DNA of 64,000 nt from Hyphomonadaceae bacterium (GTDB taxonomy: Bacteria > Pseudomonadota > Alphaproteobacteria > Caulobacterales > Hyphomonadaceae): positions 142,173 through 206,172 of the forward strand of contig JANSYM010000009.1 of the NCBI GenBank assembly GCA_024742355.1. Reading direction: 5' to 3'. The position numbers were made by a program, and so were the translations under genes. Of this stretch, positions 48,740-57,031 are shown piece by piece (the stretch's first letter is position 1; each line of letters opens with the position of its first letter). The notes under the pieces were generated by a model, which searched no databases, was not told the origin of the DNA, and saw nothing but the letters and a program-made list of their open reading frames with translations.

Positions 48740-50854
48740 ATGTCAAAATACTTATCGGGCCCCACGGCGCTAATCGCGCTTGCAATGTTAGGCCAACCCG
48801 CCGCGCTTTCTCAGGAAGATGCGCTCGACGAACACGAAAATCACGATCAACACGAAGATCATGATGAGCATGAAGATCACTCCGATCACGACCACGATGT
48901 GGTGGATGAAAACGGGGATCATGACGAACATGAAGATGGTGATCATGAGAACCACGAAAGTGATGAGCACGATCACGATCATAGTAAAACGCTAGAGACG
49001 ATTGTGGTGCAGGCCACGCGCTCTGGCCGGTTGCTTCAAGATGAGCCGATGCGCGTTGAAGTGGTTCCTCGTGAAGAGATCGAGGAAAAGGCCATTATGC
49101 GTCCGGGGAATATCGCAACGCTAGTCAATGAGACGGGTGGCATACGCGTACAGGTCACATCTCCCGCGCTTGGTTCGGCAAATGTGCGAGTCCAGGGCCT
49201 CTATGGGCGCTATACCCAAATCCTAGCGGACGGGCTTCCCCTATATGGGGGGCAGGCTTCATCTCTAGGTTTGCTGCAAATTCCGCCAACCGATCTGAGG
49301 CAAGTCGAAATCATCAAGGGCTCCGCGACGTCTCTTTATGGCGCTTCAGCACTGGGCGGCGTCATCAACCTTGTTTCTCGCCGTCCGAGTGATGAAGCGG
49401 AGAGTGAGGTTTTGTTGAACTTGACCTCCCGCGACGGGCAAGACCTCACCGCTTATACAGCGACCCCGCTCTCAGAGTCGCTTGGTGTGTCATTGACAGC
49501 AGGGGCGCATCGCCAGGGCGTTCAAGACTTCGATGACGACGGCTGGATTGATATGCCGAGCTATGAGCGGTGGACAGCGCGACCGCGCTTGTTCTGGCAA
49601 GGCGACAATGGCGCCGAGGTATACGCCACGCTTGGGTTCATGACCGAAGAACGAGAAGGCGGAACACGTGACGGTTTTACCGTTCCCGATGGAACCTTCT
49701 TCCCGCAAGACCAAGATACGACCAGACTGGATGGCGGGTTCATTGCCGACATACCTCTATCCCAGACGTTGGACGGGCAAGTCCGCGCCTCTGGGATGGT
49801 GCAAGAGCATGATCACCGTTTTGGCGCATTGCTCGAAGAAGACCAGCACGAGAGTTATTTGTTGGAAGCATCCGTGACTGGGGCAAGCGGTGGCACTAAT
49901 TGGGTCGCAGGTGTGGCTTGGCAGTCAGAGATTTATAGTTCTGACACCTTCCCCGCTTTCGATTACACGTACGATGTTCCAGGTATCTTTGGTCAAATCG
50001 ATCATGATTTTACCGAAGAGCTGTCTGTGTCGCTAAGTGGTCGGTTCGATGACCATAGTGAGTACGGCTCTCAACTGAGCCCGAGGGTATCGGTCCTATA
50101 TCGGCCGGGAAATTGGACAATTCGAGGGTCCGTCGCCGACGGTTTCTTTGCGCCAACTCCGTTCGTCGAAGAGATCGAGGCCGCAGGACTCTCCCGTCTC
50201 GAACCTTTGTCTGGAGTCATCGAAGAGACCGCGCAAACGGCATCGCTCGATATCGGTTACCGCCAAGGTGGGATTGAAGCGAATGCGACCTTCTTCGCTT
50301 CTGACGTCGATGGTGTGACCCGGCTGGAGTCTTTCTCAAGCGTACCGGGCGGCGAATTGGATCGCGTTCGACTGGTCAACACTCCCGGCAAATCAGAGCT
50401 TCGTGGAATGGAGCTTCTTCTTCGCTACATGTGGCGAGATTTCAAAATTACTGGAAGCTATCTCTACATCGATTCAAGTGAACCCGACGAACTGGGAATC
50501 GGGCGTCAGGAAGTTGCGCTTACACCGAAACATACTGCGGGCATGGTCGCGATGTGGGAACGCCACGGCGAGTTCAGGCTTGGATTGGAGATGTATTACA
50601 CCGGCGAACAGCGGGTGGAAAACAGTCCGTTCCGCACCACAAGCGACTCGTATCTCGACATTGGCATTCTTGGAGAAAAAACGATCGGTCGGATCAGTTA
50701 TTTCATCAATGCGGAAAACATTCTGGACGTCCGACAAACGCGGGAAGAGCCACTATTGAGGCCAACACGTGCCCCTGATGGCCAATGGACGACCGACATT
50801 TGGTCTCGCACCGATGGGTTCATCGTGAACGGTGGCATCAGGGTGAAATTCTAG
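48740..50854 (+). CDS. TonB-dependent receptor with His/Asp-rich N terminus
   Basis: A 704-residue outer-membrane receptor, 60-70 residues of which, between signal peptide (ending AALSQ) and plug, are made of repeats such as HENHDQHEDHDEHEDH. The plug follows with ETIVVQATRSGRLLQDEP, NVRVQGLYGRYTQILADGLP and EIIKGSATSLYGASALGG, then the barrel to GGIRVKF. His-rich extensions and loops of this kind occur in zinc receptors such as ZnuD. Zinc uptake beside an efflux module is odd but not rare; export-linked capture or sensing is also possible. Ligand inferred. Confidence 0.88.
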   Translation: MSKYLSGPTALIALAMLGQPAALSQEDALDEHENHDQHEDHDEHEDHSDHDHDVVDENGDHDEHEDGDHENHESDEHDHDHSKTLETIVVQATRSGRLLQDEPMRVEVVPREEIEEKAIMRPGNIATLVNETGGIRVQVTSPALGSANVRVQGLYGRYTQILADGLPLYGGQASSLGLLQIPPTDLRQVEIIKGSATSLYGASALGGVINLVSRRPSDEAESEVLLNLTSRDGQDLTAYTATPLSESLGVSLTAGAHRQGVQDFDDDGWIDMPSYERWTARPRLFWQGDNGAEVYATLGFMTEEREGGTRDGFTVPDGTFFPQDQDTTRLDGGFIADIPLSQTLDGQVRASGMVQEHDHRFGALLEEDQHESYLLEASVTGASGGTNWVAGVAWQSEIYSSDTFPAFDYTYDVPGIFGQIDHDFTEELSVSLSGRFDDHSEYGSQLSPRVSVLYRPGNWTIRGSVADGFFAPTPFVEEIEAAGLSRLEPLSGVIEETAQTASLDIGYRQGGIEANATFFASDVDGVTRLESFSSVPGGELDRVRLVNTPGKSELRGMELLLRYMWRDFKITGSYLYIDSSEPDELGIGRQEVALTPKHTAGMVAMWERHGEFRLGLEMYYTGEQRVENSPFRTTSDSYLDIGILGEKTIGRISYFINAENILDVRQTREEPLLRPTRAPDGQWTTDIWSRTDGFIVNGGIRVKF
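48826..48990 (+). repeat. degenerate repeats coding the His/Asp/Glu-rich stretch
   Basis: Irregular copies of GAACACGAAGATCATGA-like units, in frame within the TonB receptor gene. The reverse strand reads as a long hydrophobic frame, an artefact of the composition. Confidence 0.8.
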
Positions 50855-50881
50855 TTGGTTTTTTAGTTCGCAAAAACCTGG

Positions 50882-50908
50882 CCGCCCAATGCACGCTGTG
50901 TTGGGCGG
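50882..50908 (+). terminator. terminator-like hairpin after the TonB receptor
   Basis: CCGCCCAA pairs with TTGGGCGG over an 11-nt loop. Only a weak T-stretch follows, so it may be a partial terminator. Confidence 0.5.
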
Positions 50909-51013
50909 TTGGTCGAGCGTCTTAAACTCGTCCCACGACCGTAGCCCGTGATGACTTCATTGGGTCGATAAGCCAATGCTAGCTATTCGTATATTCGCGT
51001 TCGGCGATATAGC

Positions 51014-51406
51014 TTACGATGATAGGGCGTCAATTATTGGGCATTCCGGGGTGTCGCCTCGAGCGCACTCTTTTGTGATCCCACTTAATGTTCGTTCCAG
51101 CCGCTTCAGATCAGCAATTTTCTTTCGCACTTCGGATAGATGCGCGGTGGTCAGCGCATGAACTTCAGCGCAGGAGGGCGGTTCGTCGTTCAGCCCCAAC
51201 ATTGATCTGACTGCGTCCAATCCGAAGCCTAAATCGCGGCTTCGCTTTATGAAGCTCAATCTCGCTAAGTGCGATGGATTGTAGATTCGCTGCTTCCCAA
51301 CTGATCGAGGAGGGTCGGGCATAATCCCAACCTTCTCGTAATAGCGAATGGTTTCGACCTTCACGCCTGTTGCCGAGCTCAATCGCCCAATCGTGATGTC
51401 AGACAT
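51014..51406 (-). CDS. merR: MerR-family regulator, mercury-type
   Basis: A 130-residue MerR protein with HTH (TIGRLSSATGVKVETIRYYE) and three cysteines, Cys79 (PPSCAEVHAL), Cys114 and Cys122 (ECARGDTPECPIIDAL). The order and the 35-residue gap match the Hg(II) ligands of Tn501 MerR (82, 117, 126); the last gap is 8 and not 9. The start at ATG 51406 drops 13 residues of the longer frame. Divergent from merT, with a 19-bp-spaced promoter between them. Confidence 0.88.
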   Translation of the reverse strand: MSDITIGRLSSATGVKVETIRYYEKVGIMPDPPRSVGKQRIYNPSHLARLSFIKRSRDLGFGLDAVRSMLGLNDEPPSCAEVHALTTAHLSEVRKKIADLKRLERTLSGITKECARGDTPECPIIDALSS

Positions 51407-51408
51407 GC

Positions 51409-51439
51409 TTGCACCTATAGTTACTACAGGTTTTATCAT
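51409..51439 (+). promoter_or_regulatory. MerR-type promoter of merT
   Basis: TTGCAC (51409-51414), a 19-bp spacer (51415-51433) containing ACCTATAG/CTACAGGT halves, and TATCAT (51434-51439). The expected start point, six or seven bases on, coincides with the merT ATG at 51446. Confidence 0.85.
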
Positions 51440-51445
51440 GCTCAC

Positions 51446-51811
51446 ATGTTGGATGAATTAGAAAGAGAAAAAGACGTCCAAAAGCGCGGCAGCTGGTTCG
51501 CGAGCGGCGGTGTGGTCGCAAGCTTTTTCGCCTTTATCGGTGCATCTTGCTGCGTACTACCGATCATTCTGGTAAATCTCGGAGTAAGCACGACTCTGGT
51601 TGCCAAGCTTGGCTTTTTCGCCCGCAATCAGGCTCTGTTTCAGTGGGTAACTTTGGCCTTGTTGGCGTCGGCCGCGTTCTTCGCATTTCGAAATGGACGA
51701 CCAAGCATGCGCGTTATCGTATTGCTTGTGATCGGCTTTGCATTGGCAGGCGTTGCGTACGTGCTGCCGTCTTATGAGAGGGAAATATTGGAATGGCTGA
51801 ACTTGATGTAA
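51446..51811 (+). CDS. merT: MerT-type mercuric ion transporter
   Basis: A 121-residue inner-membrane protein with three hydrophobic segments. The vicinal cysteines GASCCVLP in the first helix are the hallmark of MerT, which brings Hg(II) from the periplasm to cytosolic reductase. A second cysteine pair between helices 2 and 3, present in classic MerT, is missing here (replaced by ARNQALFQW). No ribosome site precedes ATG 51446 and the promoter predicts a leaderless RNA. No merP or merA is in the window. Confidence 0.85.
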   Translation: MLDELEREKDVQKRGSWFASGGVVASFFAFIGASCCVLPIILVNLGVSTTLVAKLGFFARNQALFQWVTLALLASAAFFAFRNGRPSMRVIVLLVIGFALAGVAYVLPSYEREILEWLNLM

Positions 51812-52023
51812 CCGGAGGCTTCATCGCCGAGTCTACGGTGACCTGTCCGGAATGCGGTCATCAATCAAAAGACACGATGCCGACCAATGCGTGTCAGTTT
51901 TTCTATGATTGCAAAGGATGCGGAACTGTTCTGAAGCCCAATCCGGGCGACTGTTGCGTTTACTGCTCGTTCGGTGACGTAGCCTGTCCCCCAATCCAAG
52001 TCGGCGATGATTGCTGCGGCTAA
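51793..52023 (+). CDS. Cys-rich GDCC-motif small protein
   Basis: A 76-residue soluble protein with eleven cysteines: VTCPECGHQSKD, NACQFFYDCKGCG, GDCCVYCSFGDVACPPIQ and a DDCCG ending. The GDCCxxCSxG string recurs in small proteins beside mer genes in alphaproteobacteria, as far as I recall; no function is established. Its start overlaps the merT end by 19 bp. It may bind Hg(II) or hand it on, in place of MerP or a reductase N-terminal domain. Confidence 0.75.
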   Translation: MAELDVTGGFIAESTVTCPECGHQSKDTMPTNACQFFYDCKGCGTVLKPNPGDCCVYCSFGDVACPPIQVGDDCCG

Positions 52024-52310
52024 TAATTACTTAGACGCCGAAATCAAACATTGGGATCGCTACCCTGTGCAGTTTGGGGTTTTCTGAGCGACTTCAATTC
52101 GCACCAAAACGGCCTCTTGAATTGTCTGTTTTGAGTCATCTACCGGACATTATTTGGAGACTAATCATTCGATGAGTCGCCAATATGGGAAGTGGCTTCT
52201 CCGTCTTTCGCGTTGGACTGAAAGCGCCCGCTACGGCGACTACATCGGACCGGCGGGGTTTTTCAGTACCATTATAAAAATGTGCGGCGAATGCAGCGAA
52301 TAGCCAAGGC
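52024..52310. other. non-coding gap before the copper promoter
   Basis: With the promoter and leader that follow, 376 bp lie between the GDCC gene and the DUF5676 gene. I see no coding frame or strong hairpin in this part. Confidence 0.5.
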
Positions 52311-52339
52311 TTGCATATACCCTATAGGGGTATTAAGTA
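52311..52339 (+). promoter_or_regulatory. CsoR-type promoter/operator of DUF5676-copA
   Basis: TTGCAT, then a 17-bp spacer that is itself the inverted repeat ATACCCTATAGGGGTAT, then TAAGTA. The TACCC/GGGTA halves match operators of CsoR-family repressors. The gene start is about 60 bp downstream. Confidence 0.75.
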
Positions 52340-52399
52340 TCTGCTGTCGACATACAACTGACGCGGCGCTGCGCCCGCAACCCGAAAGGAGGCGACTTC

Positions 52400-52648
52400 A
52401 TGAAAATCACATCTGTGGGACATACCTTGTCCCTATTCCTCGCTATTACATTTTTGATCTGCATCGGCTGGGGCCTTGTTACGCCCCCAGCGCTGCACAT
52501 GCATGGTGCCTGGGAAGGTCTGCTCCCCGGCTTTGAGTTCCTGACGCCGCTTGGCTTCGGAATTGGGCTGATCGAGAGCTATCTCTACGGCTGGTATATC
52601 GCTCTCGTGTTCGTGCCGCTCTACAACCGGTTCAACAAATCTTCCTGA
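52400..52648 (+). CDS. DUF5676 family membrane protein
   Basis: An 82-residue membrane protein with two helices. [32 protein letters not shown] and [18 protein letters not shown] are the standard blocks of DUF5676, a family often beside copper P-type ATPases. It has a His/Met cluster (LHMHGAW) facing the periplasmic side. Function unproven; a role in copper export is inferred from its place between a CsoR-type operator and copA. AAAGGAGG precedes the ATG. Confidence 0.86.
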   Translation: MKITSVGHTLSLFLAITFLICIGWGLVTPPALHMHGAWEGLLPGFEFLTPLGFGIGLIESYLYGWYIALVFVPLYNRFNKSS

Positions 52649-52709
52649 GCACTATCGGTCGCCGCACCAGCATGCTTGTGGCGCGGCGCTCCCCTATTTG
52701 AGACCTCAC

Positions 52710-54929
52710 ATGACCAATCACGACCATTCCGAACACGACCATCATGGCGATCATTGCCATTCAGCAGCGCCCGCACCTGATAAAGTCTATGACAATATCC
52801 CTGCAGAATATTCAGGCATGGTGTGGACCTGTCCGATGCACCCGCAGGTTCGCGAGACCTCGAACGTGGGGTGCCCGATCTGCGGCATGTCCCTCGAACC
52901 GGAAACGGTCAGCGCCGAAGAAGACACGTCCGAACTCGACGACATGACAAGGCGGTTCTGGGTCGGGCTCGTCCTTTCCGTGCCTATGGTCGCATTTGTC
53001 ATGGGCGAAATGATACCCGGAAATCCGCTCGGCAATCTGGTCAATCCCACTCTCGGCGTCTGGCTGCAGGCGGTTCTGGCGACACCGGTTGTTTTGTGGG
53101 CGGGCTGGCCCTTCTTTGTTCGCGGGTGGCAGTCGGTAACACGGCGTAGCCTGAATATGTACACGCTCATCGCGATGGGGGTCGGCGTGGCCTATGTGTA
53201 TTCACTTGTCGCCTCCTTCGCGCCTGACCTGTTCCCCGAGTCTTTTCGAGGTCATGGCGGGACCGTGCCCGTTTATTATGAAGCCGCCGCTGTAATCGTG
53301 ACACTGGTTCTTCTCGGCCAGGTCCTCGAACTGCGCGCACGCAGCGCAACATCCGGCGCTATCCGCGCACTGCTTGAACTATCTCCGCCGACAGCGTGGC
53401 GGATGGCCGAGGATGGCAGTGAGGAAGAGGTCGATCTCTCAGAGGTCGGTGCCGGCGACCGGCTAAGGGTGCGGCCGGGTGAGAAAATTCCGGTCGATGG
53501 CACGGTGCTGGAAGGACGCTCGTCTGTCGATGAATCCATGGTCACCGGCGAGCCGGTTCCCGTTGAGAAAAACAAAGATGACCGCGTGACTGGCGGCACG
53601 GTTAACGGCACCGGGTCGTTGGTTATGCAGGCGACACATGTTGGCGAAGACACACTACTATCGCAAATCGTTCAAATGGTTGCTGCCGCGCAGCGCTCGC
53701 GTGCACCGATCCAGCGACTGGTCGATCTTGTTTCGTCATGGTTCGTTCCGGCTGTCATCATCATCGCCATTCTGACGTTTATTGTCTGGTCGTTGTTCGG
53801 CCCCGACCCGGCCATGGCGTTCGCCCTTGTGAACGCTGTCGCGGTTCTGATCATTGCCTGCCCGTGCGCCCTTGGCCTTGCAACGCCAATGTCGATCATG
53901 GTTGGTACTGGCAAAGGCGCTTCAAACGGTATCCTTATCAAGAATGCCGAAGCGCTCGAGACGTTCGAAAAAATCGACACGATCGTCGTAGACAAGACAG
54001 GTACGCTCACACTTGGTCGTCCGGAACTCGTTCTTGTTAAACCCGCCAGTCCGTTTGATGAGGTAGCTCTTTTAGCCCTTGTTGCCGCCATTGAACGGTC
54101 GAGCGAACACCCTCTGGCCGAAGCGATTGTTCGGGGTGCTGAAACGCGCAACGCGCCAAACTCCACGGCGACAGATTTTCAATCGGTTACTGGAGAAGGC
54201 GCGCATGCCAGTGTCGATGGACAGGTGGTCGCGATTGGTAACTCAAAAATGATGAAACGGCTCGGCGTCTGGTCCGATGAATATGGAGTCGAAGCCGATC
54301 AGTATCGCTCGGAAGGTCAAACGGTGATGTTCGTGAGTGTCGATGGGACGTTTGCGGGCATGATTGGCGTGGCCGATCCAATCAAAGAGACAACGCCGGA
54401 AGCGATAAAACGATTGCACGCTGAAGGGTTGAAGGTCGTCATGCTGACCGGCGACTCCGAAGCCACGGCTCAAGCTGTGGCAGCAAAAGTCGGGATTGAT
54501 GAGGTCCATGCGGATGTTTCTCCAGAAGACAAGCACAAGATCGTTTCAGAATTACAGTCTGGGGGCGCGCGCGTCGCGATGGCTGGCGACGGGATCAATG
54601 ACGCCCCTGCGCTCGCTCAAGCTGACGTCGGCATTGCAATGGGCACCGGGACTGATGTGGCAATGGAGAGTGCTGGCGTCACTCTGGTCAAAGGCGACTT
54701 GCTCGGCGTTGCCAAGGCGCGAGAGCTGAGCCGCGCGACGATGCGGAATATTCGTCAGAACCTCTTCTTCGCCTTCATATATAACTCACTCGGCGTGCCT
54801 GTGGCCGCGGGTGTACTTTACCCGTTTTTCGGATTGCTGCTCAGTCCAATGATCGCTGCCGCTGCGATGAGCCTGTCGTCCGTTTCGGTCATCGCCAATG
54901 CTCTGCGACTGCGCGCGCTTGAGCTGTAA
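52710..54929 (+). CDS. copA: copper-exporting P1B-type ATPase
   Basis: A 739-residue heavy-metal pump. The N terminus has a His-rich string ([14 protein letters not shown]) and a heavy-metal-binding domain ([22 protein letters not shown]) rather than a HMA fold. Then eight membrane helices with [10 protein letters not shown], the phosphorylation site [16 protein letters not shown] and [13 protein letters not shown] marks the Cu(I)/Ag(I) group. ATG 52710 is preferred to the TTG at 52698. Gene order and operator point to copper-induced expression. Confidence 0.94.
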   Translation: MTNHDHSEHDHHGDHCHSAAPAPDKVYDNIPAEYSGMVWTCPMHPQVRETSNVGCPICGMSLEPETVSAEEDTSELDDMTRRFWVGLVLSVPMVAFVMGEMIPGNPLGNLVNPTLGVWLQAVLATPVVLWAGWPFFVRGWQSVTRRSLNMYTLIAMGVGVAYVYSLVASFAPDLFPESFRGHGGTVPVYYEAAAVIVTLVLLGQVLELRARSATSGAIRALLELSPPTAWRMAEDGSEEEVDLSEVGAGDRLRVRPGEKIPVDGTVLEGRSSVDESMVTGEPVPVEKNKDDRVTGGTVNGTGSLVMQATHVGEDTLLSQIVQMVAAAQRSRAPIQRLVDLVSSWFVPAVIIIAILTFIVWSLFGPDPAMAFALVNAVAVLIIACPCALGLATPMSIMVGTGKGASNGILIKNAEALETFEKIDTIVVDKTGTLTLGRPELVLVKPASPFDEVALLALVAAIERSSEHPLAEAIVRGAETRNAPNSTATDFQSVTGEGAHASVDGQVVAIGNSKMMKRLGVWSDEYGVEADQYRSEGQTVMFVSVDGTFAGMIGVADPIKETTPEAIKRLHAEGLKVVMLTGDSEATAQAVAAKVGIDEVHADVSPEDKHKIVSELQSGGARVAMAGDGINDAPALAQADVGIAMGTGTDVAMESAGVTLVKGDLLGVAKARELSRATMRNIRQNLFFAFIYNSLGVPVAAGVLYPFFGLLLSPMIAAAAMSLSSVSVIANALRLRALEL

Positions 54930-54942
54930 AGACCGCAGCCGA

Positions 54943-55800
54943 TCAGGCGCCCGGGCCCGTCAGGCTTGTGGCTGAGGCAATCGCAATGATGATTCCAATG
55001 AAGAGAAGACAATCGACTGTCAGTGTTTGGTGTAAAAGTCTTCGGCCAGCCGCTGGATCTTTGTTTATCTGAAGCGTCACCCAGAATTTGTTAACAGCGC
55101 CGACACCTAAAGCAACCAACGCCAGACCAAACTTGATCGCAAGCAATCTTCCGTAGTCACTTTCGACCAGCGTGGAGACCGAACCGCCAATCTGAAGACT
55201 GAGCCAGACACCACCGGCGATCAAAGTCGGTATGCTCCAGATTGCTACTGCGCTGAAGCGTTTCATGCATTGCAAAAGATCCGTGTCGGACATGGTTTTT
55301 ACAGGCCACAAAACGATCGGCGCAGTGACCCAAAAAGCCGCAATGGCGACATGGATTGAAACAAAGACCGGGTTTAGCCCGGGCGTATCCATGCCATGGG
55401 TGTGACCGCCAAGCCCTGCGCCGGCGAAAATGGTGATCAATCCGGGCACTGAGAGCCATTTTAAGCCTAGGGCTGCAGAGATGAAAAGCACTAGTGCGCC
55501 AATCACATAGGCGAGCGTCTGATCCCTGTTCGGCGTCCAGACCCAACCGAAAAGGCTGAAATCAAGACTATCTTCAAGTCCACCGGCCAGTTCAGCATTC
55601 ATCAAGAACAATCTCAGGCAGACCGCCGCTGACAGAAGAAATGCGAAGCCAGCGATCAATCGCCGACTCTGGGCCCCGGTAATGTAGGCTTGGAGACACA
55701 GGCCAGCCGAACCGAGCAATCCGACATAAAGGACAATTTTGGTAAATAGCGTCAGGACAACCAGCACCTGACTAGCCAGTGATCGTGAAGTCGACTTCAC
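54943..55800 (-). CDS. copD: CopD family copper membrane protein
   Basis: A 285-residue polytopic protein with eight helices, of the CopD/PcoD family that works with CopC in copper movement across the inner membrane. Family marks are GLGGHTHGMD and SIHVAIAAFWVTAPIVLW with conserved His residues, and the final DCLLFIGIIIAIASA. Frame opens at GTG 55800, overlapping the copC end by 29 bp; a GTG 11 codons in is an alternative. It converges with copA with a 13-bp gap. Confidence 0.88.
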   Translation of the reverse strand: MKSTSRSLASQVLVVLTLFTKIVLYVGLLGSAGLCLQAYITGAQSRRLIAGFAFLLSAAVCLRLFLMNAELAGGLEDSLDFSLFGWVWTPNRDQTLAYVIGALVLFISAALGLKWLSVPGLITIFAGAGLGGHTHGMDTPGLNPVFVSIHVAIAAFWVTAPIVLWPVKTMSDTDLLQCMKRFSAVAIWSIPTLIAGGVWLSLQIGGSVSTLVESDYGRLLAIKFGLALVALGVGAVNKFWVTLQINKDPAAGRRLLHQTLTVDCLLFIGIIIAIASATSLTGPGA

Positions 55801-56128
55801 CCTTCATGACATGACCGTCCTTGGCCACAGCGCGCCATTTGAGGACGTATGTACCGGGCTCGAGCATGGGTAGTGGTACCGAAAACGACTTGCCCATCTC
55901 TCGCGGACGTTCGAACGCGACCTTAACCGGTTCTCCATCCAGTGTCTCAAGGTCCAAACCGGCAAGACCGATGTCCGCGCCGAACGAAAAGTCGAAAGAC
56001 GCGGGCGCAGTTTCGATCTGCGACCCATCCTCAATGTTTGAAGACACGATACTCGTGTGGGCGAATGCCGGAACCACCGTTACCGAAAAGACCGCGACGG
56101 TGGCCATCAGATTTCTGAGGAATTTCAT
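55772..56128 (-). CDS. copC: CopC-type periplasmic copper-binding protein
   Basis: A 118-residue protein: signal peptide to AFA, then mature His24 as the first residue (AHTSIVSSNIEDG), which with the His of KDGHVMKG forms the Cu(II) site of CopC. The central beta-sandwich is of normal size. The ATG at 56128 opens on the signal peptide; the frame reaches 56155. It is coupled to copD and its promoter (56164-56192) holds a CsoR-type operator shared with the divergent csoR gene. Confidence 0.9.
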   Translation of the reverse strand: MKFLRNLMATVAVFSVTVVPAFAHTSIVSSNIEDGSQIETAPASFDFSFGADIGLAGLDLETLDGEPVKVAFERPREMGKSFSVPLPMLEPGTYVLKWRAVAKDGHVMKGEVDFTITG

Positions 56129-56163
56129 GAGCGCCTCTAGCGTTTGGTAAGACATTTGCTATA

Positions 56164-56192
56164 TCTGTATACCCGGTAGAGGGTATTGCCAA
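56164..56192 (-). promoter_or_regulatory. CsoR-type operator between copC and csoR
   Basis: On the minus strand TTGGCA, a 17-bp spacer with TACCC...GGGTA halves (ATACCCTCTACCGGGTA) and TACAGA. It drives copCD. The last base touches the csoR ATG, so the same site could also govern csoR itself. Confidence 0.75.
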
Positions 56193-56467
56193 TGAAAACT
56201 GACACAAAAGAATCTGCGCTCAAGCGCCTCGCCCGGATCGAGGGCCAGGTAAGAGGTGTATCGAAGATGATCTCCGAAGATCGCTACTGTATCGATGTCG
56301 TCCGGCAGGTCCAGGCGGTCAAAGCTGCTCTGTCTGGACTGGAGAAAGTCGTCCTCGACGATCATCTGGAAACGTGCGTCGAGCACGCGTTGACCAGTGA
56401 AGACGTGGCTGCTCGCCGTGAAAAAGTAGAGGAATTGGTCGCTGTCCTTGGCGGTCGGAAAAAGTGA
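56192..56467 (+). CDS. csoR: CsoR-family copper-sensing repressor
   Basis: A 91-residue all-helical repressor of the DUF156 (CsoR/RcnR/FrmR) family. The fingerprint Cys33-His58-Cys62 (RYCIDVV, DDHLETCVEHAL) with gaps of 25 and 4 is that of the Cu(I) sensor CsoR (Cys36, His61, Cys65 in Mycobacterium) and not of RcnR or FrmR. ATG 56192 is preferred to the TTG two codons earlier. Three promoters nearby carry matching operators, so apo-CsoR should silence the whole copper module and copper should release it. Confidence 0.92.
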   Translation: MKTDTKESALKRLARIEGQVRGVSKMISEDRYCIDVVRQVQAVKAALSGLEKVVLDDHLETCVEHALTSEDVAARREKVEELVAVLGGRKK

Positions 56468-56468
56468 C

Positions 56469-56497
56469 TTTCCAATATACCCCTTAGGGAGTATAAG
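56469..56497 (+). promoter_or_regulatory. CsoR-type promoter of the efflux operon
   Basis: TTTCCA, a 17-bp spacer (56475-56491) with TACCCC...GGGAG(TA) halves, and TATAAG at 56492-56497. It begins right after the csoR stop and precedes the Cys/His-rich gene and the cus operon. Confidence 0.72.
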
Positions 56498-56531
56498 ATG
56501 TTAACCTGTATAGATGTAATCTGACGGACAT

Positions 56532-56966
56532 ATGTTGAAACTGACGCGCCTTATGATTTTGGTAGCCGTTGCCTTCATGGCGGCGCGACCGGTCATGGCG
56601 TGCTGTATTACGGGTCACAACGAGGCCCCGTCATCTGTTCATTCTGCCGAGACGCCTTCTTGCCATGATGCTGCTCATAGCTCGGAGCATATATCATCAG
56701 ATACATCCGGCGAGATGCCAGGTGACATGCAAGGCCCGATGGAGTGCCCCGGCTGTTTCGATTGCGACAGCGCCATCATGCAAGCGCAGACGTTTGATGA
56801 AGGCGCCGTACTTACTGAATCGCCATCGGAAATCCCGGTAGCTCTCCTGACGGCGCGATTTGAAGGTTTTCATCACAATTCGACGGTTCTTACGACCGGC
56901 CCGCCGGGCCACGCTCCACCGACAAACTCGACACCCATAACGCTGAAACAGCGCCTGTTGATTTGA
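56532..56966 (+). CDS. Cys/His/Met-rich secreted protein at the head of the efflux operon
   Basis: A 144-residue protein with a signal peptide (ILVAVAFMAARPVMA) followed at once by CCITGHN. The mature chain has His and Met groups (CHDAAHSSEH, GEMPGDMQGPMECPGCFDCD), all copper-binding types. It resembles small unnamed proteins found before CusC-like genes in alphaproteobacteria. It is first in the operon after a CsoR-type promoter, 65 bp before the TolC-family gene, so a periplasmic copper buffer is a reasonable guess. Confidence 0.72.
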   Translation: MLKLTRLMILVAVAFMAARPVMACCITGHNEAPSSVHSAETPSCHDAAHSSEHISSDTSGEMPGDMQGPMECPGCFDCDSAIMQAQTFDEGAVLTESPSEIPVALLTARFEGFHHNSTVLTTGPPGHAPPTNSTPITLKQRLLI

Positions 56967-57031
56967 TCCGATAGCGCCGCGCGATCTTGCGCGGTTTTCG
57001 CTGCTCGTTTCAATCAACTTGGTGCTGACCT

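Noticed and set aside
48788..48982. A very hydrophobic 64-codon minus-strand frame (MIVIVLITF...)
   Set aside because: It is the reverse reading of the His/Asp-rich repeats of the TonB receptor.
48826..48990. A CRISPR-like array
   Set aside because: The repeats are in frame, irregular and code for His, Asp and Glu; no spacers. No CRISPR array is seen in the window.
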